This document shows, in pieces, positions 1-5,143 of a stretch of DNA of 5,143 bases. The stretch comes from JBFXCK01 sp050182275 (lineage in GTDB: Bacteria > Pseudomonadota > Alphaproteobacteria > SHNJ01). The translations under genes and the position numbers were made by a program. The DNA lies in the NCBI GenBank assembly GCA_050182275.1, contig JBFXCK010000030.1, forward strand, positions 1 to 5,143, read 5' to 3'. The notes under the pieces are model-generated. The model was not told the origin of the DNA. It worked only from the letters and a program-made list of their open reading frames with translations, and searched no databases. The stretch's first letter is position 1, and each line of letters begins with the position of its first letter.

Positions 1-1190
1 TGCTGTTAATTGATGCTTTGGAAAAAGGCGATCCTAGTAATTTGCCGAAAGTCGATATTGGGCTGGACGACACCGCTTGCATTATCTACACCTCCGGCAC
101 CGAGGGGAATCCAAAGGGCGTGATGCTCAGCCATGGCGCGCTTTTGCATAATTGCCGGGCGGCCTATCACATTGTGAAAGGGCTTGGCATTGGACGGGAG
201 GTGTTTTTATCTTTCCTGCCATTGTCGCATTCTTATGAGCATCTAGCGGGGCATTTCTTTCCGGTAATGATTGGCGCCGAAATTTATTATGCCGAAGGGG
301 CCGATGCTTTATTGAAAAATATGGCGGAATGCCGGCCTACGATCATGACGGCGGTGCCGCGTTTGTATGAGGTCATCAGATCGCGCATTTTGCAGCAGGT
401 CAAGCGCGGTTCCTGGCTTTCGCAAAAATTATTTGCGGCGCGCAATGTCCCGGTGCTGAATATTTTGGTGCGCCGGAAAATCAAGCAAAAATTCGGCGGG
501 CGTTTAAAAGCGTTTGTATCGGGCGGGGCACCCTTGCAAGTGGAAGTGGGCGAATTTTTCCAAAGCCTTGGCGTGCGCGTGTTGCAAGGCTATGGCCAAA
601 CCGAATCAGCGCCCCTCATCTCCTGCAATTTGCCGGGAAGTGAAAAAATTCACACCGTCGGCCCGATTGTGCCGGAGGTAGAGGTGAAAATCGCCGATGA
701 TGGCGAAATTTTGGCGCGCGGCCCCAATTTAATGCAGGGCTATTGGCAAAATAATGAGGCTACTTCAAAAACCATTATCGATGGCTGGCTGCATACGGGG
801 GATATCGGCCATTTGGATGAAGACAAACATTTAGTCATCACCGACCGCAAAAAAGAAATTATTGTAGTGTCAGGCGGCGATAATATTTCCCCGCAGCGCG
901 TGGAAGGGATTTTGTGCCTCGAGCCCGCTATTTCCCAAGCCATGGTTTACGGCGATAAAAAACCATATCTGACAGCCGTGATCGTGCCCAATAAAGATTT
1001 CGATAAAGCCATGGCCGCGAAAGCCATCGAAACCGCGAACGCCAAATTATCGGCGCTGGAAAAAGTGAAAAAATTCATATTGGCGGAGGAAGCTTTCACC
1101 ATCGAAAATGGTTTATTGACGCCAACCCTGAAGCTGCGGCGGCGGAAGATAAAAGAGATTTATGGGGAGAGGCTTGAAGGTTTGTATTAA
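1..1190 (+). CDS. AMP-forming long-chain acyl-CoA synthetase (FadD15/FAA1-like), 5' end missing
   Basis: The enzyme activates a free carboxylic acid, probably a fatty acid, to an acyl-adenylate with ATP and transfers it to CoA; it acts in the cytosol or at the inner membrane. The frame is open to the left edge (first whole codon at 3), so the TTG at 18 is not a credible start. About 395 residues are visible and roughly 200 N-terminal ones are missing if the usual length near 600 holds. Adenylate-forming landmarks appear in order: the phosphate-binding loop YTSGTEGNPKG (87-119), LPLSHSYEH, SGGAPL (519-536), GYGQTE (588-605), HTGD (792-803), DRKKE (843-857) and the C-terminal LTPTLK lysine motif (1116-1133). 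The ending RLEGLY is typical of this long-chain family. Two regions, around 405-490 and 990-1050, look shorter than in the alphaproteobacterial homologues I recall. The family call is strong; chain-length or aryl-acid preference cannot be read from the sequence. Confidence 0.93.
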   Translation, partial: LLIDALEKGDPSNLPKVDIGLDDTACIIYTSGTEGNPKGVMLSHGALLHNCRAAYHIVKGLGIGREVFLSFLPLSHSYEHLAGHFFPVMIGAEIYYAEGADALLKNMAECRPTIMTAVPRLYEVIRSRILQQVKRGSWLSQKLFAARNVPVLNILVRRKIKQKFGGRLKAFVSGGAPLQVEVGEFFQSLGVRVLQGYGQTESAPLISCNLPGSEKIHTVGPIVPEVEVKIADDGEILARGPNLMQGYWQNNEATSKTIIDGWLHTGDIGHLDEDKHLVITDRKKEIIVVSGGDNISPQRVEGILCLEPAISQAMVYGDKKPYLTAVIVPNKDFDKAMAAKAIETANAKLSALEKVKKFILAEEAFTIENGLLTPTLKLRRRKIKEIYGERLEGLY

Positions 1191-1280
1191 GCACAGTAAG
1201 CGCCAAAATTTCCTTATATTCCAACCATTAATAGCCCCTTAACGCGAATTAGGATAAAATAAATCATTCTCTTTTTTGTC

Positions 1281-1300
1281 ATTCCCGCGTAGGCGGGAAT
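1281..1300. repeat. Left hairpin of the composite repeat
   Basis: A perfect 8-base-pair stem, ATTCCCGC (1281-1288) with GCGGGAAT (1293-1300), closes a four-base GTAG loop. It matches ATTCCC-N8-GGGAAT exactly. A T-run lies before it rather than after it on the + strand, so it does not look like a rho-independent terminator for the synthetase gene. Confidence 0.85.
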
Positions 1301-1334
1301 CCATTGTTCAGCTTGCAGTATGTCGGCGCAATGG

Positions 1335-1354
1335 ATCCCCGCTTTTGCGGGGAT
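1335..1354. repeat. Right hairpin of the composite repeat
   Basis: A perfect 8-base-pair stem, ATCCCCGC (1335-1342) with GCGGGGAT (1347-1354), closes a TTTT loop. Both stem halves differ from the left hairpin by one base, and the two changes keep the pairing (A-T replaced by G-C), which suggests selection or gene conversion on the fold. No T-run follows on the + strand, so a terminator role is unlikely. Confidence 0.85.
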
Positions 1355-1389
1355 GACGGGAAGACAAGTCGGCAAGTATTTCGGTTTGA

Positions 1390-4300
1390 ATGGCAACTCT
1401 TAATTTCCACTATCAGCTCGATGACCGCTATACCCTGAAATCGGGGCGGATTTATTTGAGCGGGATTCAGGCCTTGGTGCGCTTGCCCTTAATGCAGGCG
1501 GCGCGGGATAGGGCGGCCGGTTTGAAAACGGCCGCATTCATTTCCGGCTATCGCGGCTCGCCTTTGGGCGGATTTGATCAGGCTTTGTGGAAGGCCGAAG
1601 CGCATTTGCGCGCCGCTAATGTTCATTTCGAACCCGGCATCAATGAAGATTTGGGCGCGACCGCCGTGTGGGGTTCGCAGCAAGTCAATTTGTTCGATGG
1701 CGCCAAATACGATGGCGTGTTCGGCATGTGGTACGGCAAGGGGCCGGGCGTTGACCGCTCCAGCGATGTATTCAAACATGCGAATGCGGCAGGGTCTTCC
1801 CGCTTTGGCGGTGTCTTGGCGGTGGGCGGGGATGATCATGCCTGTAAATCATCGACGCTGCCGCATCAAAGCGAATTCGCTTATGCCGATTTCATGATGC
1901 CGGTGTTAAATCCGGCGGGTTTGCAGGAAGTTTTGGATTACGGGCTTTATGGCTGGGCGCTCTCGCGCTATTCCGGCTGCTGGGTGGCCTTCAAAATGAT
2001 TTCGGATACGGCCGATTCCTCGGCCTCGGTCGATGCCGATCCGGAGCGGGTGAAAATTATAACGCCGGCCGATTTTATGATGCCGGAAGGCGGGCTTAAC
2101 ATTCGCTGGCCCGATCCGCCCCATGCGCAGGAAGAGCGCCTTCACCGCTATAAAATTCCAGCCGCCCAGGCTTTCACCCGCGCCAATCAATTGGATAAAT
2201 TAATTTGGCCGACGCCCCAAGCGCGGCTGGTGATTATTTCAACCGGTAAATCCTATCTCGATATGCGCCAGGCCTTAAAAGAGCTGGGCATTGATGAGGC
2301 GCGCGCCGGGCAGCTTGGCATCCGTCTTTATAAGGTCGCCATGCCCTGGCCGTTGGAGCCGGAGGGAATCAAGGCAGCGGTTGCAGGCGTTGAAGAAGTT
2401 TTGGTGATCGAGGAAAAGCGCCCCTTAATTGAAAATCAAATCAAAGAAATTCTTTATCATATGCCGGCCAACGCCAGGCCCGTCATTTCCGGCAAAACCA
2501 CGCCCGAGGGCAAGCCGCTTTTGATCTCGACCGATGAATTAACTCCGGTTGATGTGGCGGGCGCATTTTTATCGCGGCTAAAAGATGTTCCAGCCGATAT
2601 TGCCGAGCGTTTTGCGCGCGTGCAGCATTTAGAGCAATCGATCGCCAAAAACGATGTCGGCTTTGGCCGCGTGCCGTTTTATTGTTCGGGTTGTCCGCAT
2701 AATACCTCCACCAAAGTGCCGGAGGGCAGTCGCGCCTTGGCCGGCATCGGCTGCCACTACATGGTCATGTGGATGGAGCGTAATACGCACACTTTCAGCC
2801 AAATGGGCGGGGAGGGGGTGCCGTGGATCGGCCAGGCTCCCTTTACTGAAACCCAACACGTTTTCGCTAATTTGGGCGATGGAACCTATTACCATTCCGG
2901 CTTGCTGGCTATCCGCGCGGCGTGCGCGGCGAATGTGAGCATTACTTTCAAGATTTTATATAATGACGCGGTCGCCATGACCGGCGGCCAGCCGGTGGAG
3001 GGGCATTTAACCGTGCCCCAAATCACCCAGCAATTGGCGGCGGAAGGGGTTCAGCGCATCGCGGTGGTAAGCGATGAGCCGGAAAAATATCCGCTTGCCG
3101 CCGGTTTCGCCAAGGGCATTACCCTGCATCACCGCGACGATATGGAAAATTTACAAAAAGATTTCCGCGAATTAAAAGGTGTCAGCGCCATTGTTTACGA
3201 TCAAACCTGCGCCGCTGAAAAAAGACGGCGGCGCAAGCGCGGCACTTTCTATGATCCGCCCCGGCGCATTGTGATCAATGATTTGGTATGCGAAGGCTGC
3301 GGCGATTGCAGCGTGAAATCGAATTGTTTGTCGGTGACGCCGCTTGAAACCGAATGGGGGACTAAGCGCCAAATCGATCAATCGAGCTGTAATAAGGATT
3401 ATTCCTGCGTGAATGGTTTTTGCCCGTCTTTCGTCAGCGTGATTGGCGGCGATTTGCGCAAACCCAAACCGCAAAAGGCGCTGGATGCCGATTTGCCGCC
3501 GCCGCCCGCTTTACCGCTTACAGGCGCCTATGGAATTTTGGTTACGGGCATAGGCGGCACGGGCGTTGTGACCATCGGCGCATTGCTGACTATGGCGGCG
3601 CATCTAGAGGGCAAAGGCGCAACCACCATGGATATGACGGGCTTGGCGCAAAAGGGCGGTGCGGTATGGAGCCATGTGCAAATCGCGCCGAAGCCCGATG
3701 ATATTTTGGCCGTGCGCCTGGCATCCCGCAAAGCCGATTTGGTCTTAGGCGCCGATTTGGTGGTTGCCGCCCATGCCGATTCATTAAGCCGCATGTCGCC
3801 TGCAACCAAAGTGGTCTTAAACACCCACGAAACCATGACGGCGGATTTCACGCTTCACCCCACCCGGGTATTTTTTCCAAATATTTCTTTGCGTCAAGTG
3901 ATCGAGGATATTGTGGGCAAGGAGTCAATCGCCGCCCTTGATGCCACCAAAATCGCCACTCAGTTAATGGGCGATGCGATTGCGACCAATTTGTTTATCT
4001 TAGGCTATGCCTATCAAAAAGGCTGGATTCCGGTTAGCGCCGGGGCCATCAAACGCGCGATTGAATTAAATGAGGCGGCGGTTTCAATGAATCTTTCCGC
4101 CTTCGCCTGGGGCCGCAAAGCGGCGCTGGATATCAAGGCGGTTGAAGCCTTAACCAAACCCAAAAACCTGCCCAACAGCCATCAATTGTCAACCAGCTTG
4201 GAGGAAACAATAGCCCGGCGGGTAGAGTTTTTAACCGGCTACCAAAATAAAGCTTACGCTAAAGTTTATAGCGATTTTGTGGGACGGGTGCGGGTGGTAG

Positions 4301-4830
4301 AGCAAAATAAAATCCCGGGCAAAACCGCCTTCACCGAGGCCATCGCCAAGAACCTGTTCAAATTAATGGCCTATAAGGATGAATATGAAGTGGCGCGGCT
4401 TTACACCAAGGGCGATTTCATCAAGCAGGTGCAAGAGCAATTTACCGGCGACTACAAACTGAAATTCCACTTGGCCCCGCCCTTAATCGCCCCGCGCGAT
4501 GAGAAGGGGCATTTAAAGAAAATCACCTTCGGCCCCTGGCTGTTGCGGGCTTTTAGCCTGTTAAAGCATTTCCGGTTCTTGCGTGGCACGGCGTTTGATA
4601 TTTTCGGCTATAGCGCCGAGCGCAAAATGGAGCGCCAATTAATCGCCGATTATAAAGCCCAGATCGACGGATTGCTGGTCAAGTTAAGCGCCGCCAATTA
4701 TGACATGGCGGTTAAGCTTGCTTCCTTGCCGGAAGAAATTAAAGGCTTTGGGCATGTGAAGGAAAAGAATTTTCACGAAACCAAAAAGAAAGAAAAGGAA
4801 TTATTGACCAAGCTTTCAACCGGCGTATAA
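1390..4830 (+). CDS. Fused indolepyruvate ferredoxin oxidoreductase (IorA-IorB type, with C-terminal DUF6537-like domain)
   Basis: The family oxidatively decarboxylates aryl pyruvates such as indolepyruvate with CoA, giving arylacetyl-CoA, CO2 and reduced ferredoxin in the cytosol. The chain has 1146 residues, the usual size for the single-chain proteobacterial form. Residues 1-400 form the N-terminal thiamine-diphosphate half, with GYRGSPLGG (53-61), INEDLGATAVWGSQQ (84-98; E86 is a candidate cofactor-activating glutamate) and GMWYGKGPGVDR. Residues 425-600 are the pyrophosphate-binding half, with CSGCPH (432-437), GIGCHYM and GDG (496-498) followed by N525. An iron-sulfur segment has C634, C637, C640, C646, C667, C673 and C678. 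After a proline-rich linker, 715-905 is the gamma-type domain with GIGGTGV (720-726) and MDMTGLAQKGGAVWSH. Residues about 930-1140 resemble DUF6537, role unknown. The start is fixed because an in-frame TGA (1387-1389) abuts the ATG. No Shine-Dalgarno is evident. Conserved motifs are present across the reading frame. Substrate among aryl or branched 2-oxoacids is uncertain. Confidence 0.95.
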   Translation: MATLNFHYQLDDRYTLKSGRIYLSGIQALVRLPLMQAARDRAAGLKTAAFISGYRGSPLGGFDQALWKAEAHLRAANVHFEPGINEDLGATAVWGSQQVNLFDGAKYDGVFGMWYGKGPGVDRSSDVFKHANAAGSSRFGGVLAVGGDDHACKSSTLPHQSEFAYADFMMPVLNPAGLQEVLDYGLYGWALSRYSGCWVAFKMISDTADSSASVDADPERVKIITPADFMMPEGGLNIRWPDPPHAQEERLHRYKIPAAQAFTRANQLDKLIWPTPQARLVIISTGKSYLDMRQALKELGIDEARAGQLGIRLYKVAMPWPLEPEGIKAAVAGVEEVLVIEEKRPLIENQIKEILYHMPANARPVISGKTTPEGKPLLISTDELTPVDVAGAFLSRLKDVPADIAERFARVQHLEQSIAKNDVGFGRVPFYCSGCPHNTSTKVPEGSRALAGIGCHYMVMWMERNTHTFSQMGGEGVPWIGQAPFTETQHVFANLGDGTYYHSGLLAIRAACAANVSITFKILYNDAVAMTGGQPVEGHLTVPQITQQLAAEGVQRIAVVSDEPEKYPLAAGFAKGITLHHRDDMENLQKDFRELKGVSAIVYDQTCAAEKRRRRKRGTFYDPPRRIVINDLVCEGCGDCSVKSNCLSVTPLETEWGTKRQIDQSSCNKDYSCVNGFCPSFVSVIGGDLRKPKPQKALDADLPPPPALPLTGAYGILVTGIGGTGVVTIGALLTMAAHLEGKGATTMDMTGLAQKGGAVWSHVQIAPKPDDILAVRLASRKADLVLGADLVVAAHADSLSRMSPATKVVLNTHETMTADFTLHPTRVFFPNISLRQVIEDIVGKESIAALDATKIATQLMGDAIATNLFILGYAYQKGWIPVSAGAIKRAIELNEAAVSMNLSAFAWGRKAALDIKAVEALTKPKNLPNSHQLSTSLEETIARRVEFLTGYQNKAYAKVYSDFVGRVRVVEQNKIPGKTAFTEAIAKNLFKLMAYKDEYEVARLYTKGDFIKQVQEQFTGDYKLKFHLAPPLIAPRDEKGHLKKITFGPWLLRAFSLLKHFRFLRGTAFDIFGYSAERKMERQLIADYKAQIDGLLVKLSAANYDMAVKLASLPEEIKGFGHVKEKNFHETKKKEKELLTKLSTGV

Positions 4831-4836
4831 AAGCCT

Positions 4837-5143
4837 ATGATCAAAGGCAACACGGCAGGAAATTGGGATATAGAATATCAGCGGCCGGGGATTCCCTCCT
4901 CGCTATGGAAAGAGCCGTCCGCCACAGTGGTTGATTTTACCGATTTTTTGCAAAGAAATGGAGTCAGCAGCGGAGTTGCGCTGGATATTGGCTGTGGCAA
5001 GGGGCGTAATTCGCTTTATTTGGCCCGTCAGGGCTTTATTGTTTACGGTCTCGACTTCACGCCAGCCGCTATCGATTATTTGCGCCAGCAGGCCTTAAAA
5101 GAGGAATTAGCCGGTAAAATTCATACCGTATGTCAAAGCGTGA
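4837..5143 (+). CDS. Class I SAM-dependent methyltransferase, 3' end missing
   Basis: The first 102 codons of a Rossmann-fold methyltransferase that would transfer a methyl group from S-adenosylmethionine to an unknown acceptor. Motif I, ALDIGCGKGRNS (residues 48-59), binds the SAM amino-acid part. It is followed by YLARQGFIVYGLDFTPAAI, where D73 ends strand beta-2 and would bind the ribose hydroxyls. The GCGKGRNSLYLA pattern and the upstream W-x-x-x-Y (residues 10-14) recall TehB/thiopurine-type small methyltransferases, but this resemblance is too short to assign a substrate. The ATG is the only reasonable start: the preceding gene's TAA (4828-4830) is in the same frame and only two codons intervene. 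No Shine-Dalgarno is visible before it. The six-base gap implies co-transcription, and perhaps translational coupling, with the oxidoreductase gene. No signal peptide or membrane segment is seen in the visible part. Confidence 0.87.
   Translation, partial: MIKGNTAGNWDIEYQRPGIPSSLWKEPSATVVDFTDFLQRNGVSSGVALDIGCGKGRNSLYLARQGFIVYGLDFTPAAIDYLRQQALKEELAGKIHTVCQSV

Larger units (their letters stand above)
1278..1357. repeat. 80-base composite palindromic repeat (dRS3/REP-like intergenic element)
   Basis: Two 29-base arms (1278-1306 and 1329-1357) are inverted copies matching at 24 of 29 positions, separated by a 22-base spacer. Outer ends are GTCAT and ATGAC; inner ends are ATCCATTG and CAATGGAT. 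Each arm is also a hairpin by itself. As RNA on the + strand, the six U residues at 1272-1277 could extend the long stem against 1358-1363 through U-A and G-U pairs. The GTCATTCCCGC...GCGGGAATCCA motif is, from general knowledge, a very common intergenic repeat in many proteobacteria. The left arm fits the neisserial dRS3 pattern ATTCCC-N8-GGGAAT. Translation of the minus strand gives the familiar spurious peptides VIPAKAGIH and WIPAYAGMT. The element carries no gene of its own; mobility by a transposase supplied elsewhere is possible but not shown. Confidence 0.88.

Noticed and set aside
18..20. TTG at 18 as the true start of the synthetase
   Set aside because: The frame stays open upstream to the window edge, and the phosphate-binding loop would lie only about 23 residues from this start, far nearer than in complete family members.
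1229..1260. Possible promoter with a TAAAAT box at 1255-1260
   Set aside because: The -10-like box is good, but the -35 candidates are poor matches at the wrong distance (TTAATA 20 bases away, TTAACG 10 bases away). It is too weak to annotate in an AT-rich gap.
1272..1357. Rho-independent terminator for the synthetase gene
   Set aside because: The GC-rich hairpins are not followed by a T-run on either strand; the TTTTTT at 1272-1277 lies before them in the + direction.
1278..1357. CRISPR array or riboswitch
   Set aside because: There is only one inverted pair, not regularly spaced direct repeats, and no known ligand-binding motif; the sequence fits a dispersed palindromic repeat.
1214..1396. 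Minus-strand 60-codon open frame across the intergenic gap
   Set aside because: Its translation contains VIPAKAGIH and WIPAYAGMT, the characteristic nonsense peptides of this palindromic repeat, and it runs over the start of the oxidoreductase gene. It is a product of the repeat, not a gene.
3528..3851. Antisense 107-codon open frame inside the oxidoreductase, and similar ones at 1489-1839, 1906-2190, 2629-2895 and 3172-3474
   Set aside because: They lie wholly within a strongly conserved coding region, have no recognisable domains, and their compositions are what GC-rich codons give when read on the opposite strand.

Overview
The window looks like a housekeeping or catabolic stretch of a proteobacterial chromosome, most likely alphaproteobacterial. 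I base this on my recollection of how closely the two large proteins resemble alphaproteobacterial homologues; base composition looks near 50-55% GC by eye. The exact order cannot be read from the sequence. All supported genes are on the + strand.

Layout. (1) 1-1190: the 3' two-thirds of an AMP-forming acyl-CoA synthetase of the long-chain (FadD15/FAA1-like) type, cut by the left edge. (2) 1191-1389: a 199-base gap holding an 80-base near-palindrome (1278-1357). It is built from two small perfect hairpins of the widespread ATTCCC-N8-GGGAAT repeat type. (3) 1390-4830: a complete 1146-residue fused indolepyruvate ferredoxin oxidoreductase. Thiamine-diphosphate, iron-sulfur and gamma-type domains lie on one chain, followed by a C-terminal domain of unknown role. 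(4) 4837-5143: the first 102 codons of a class I SAM-dependent methyltransferase, cut by the right edge, six bases after the oxidoreductase stop codon.

How they may work together. The oxidoreductase converts aryl 2-oxoacids, produced by transamination of aromatic amino acids, into aryl-acetyl-CoA thioesters and passes electrons to ferredoxin. The synthetase makes acyl-CoA from free carboxylic acids using ATP. Both feed acyl-CoA pools, so a shared catabolic role is plausible but inferred only from adjacency. The methyltransferase is probably co-transcribed with the oxidoreductase; its substrate is unknown.

I found no convincing new biological system. The items most worth a second look are the composite palindromic repeat in the leader of the oxidoreductase gene, the uncharacterised C-terminal domain of the fused enzyme, the apparently compact synthetase, and the tightly linked methyltransferase without a Shine-Dalgarno sequence.
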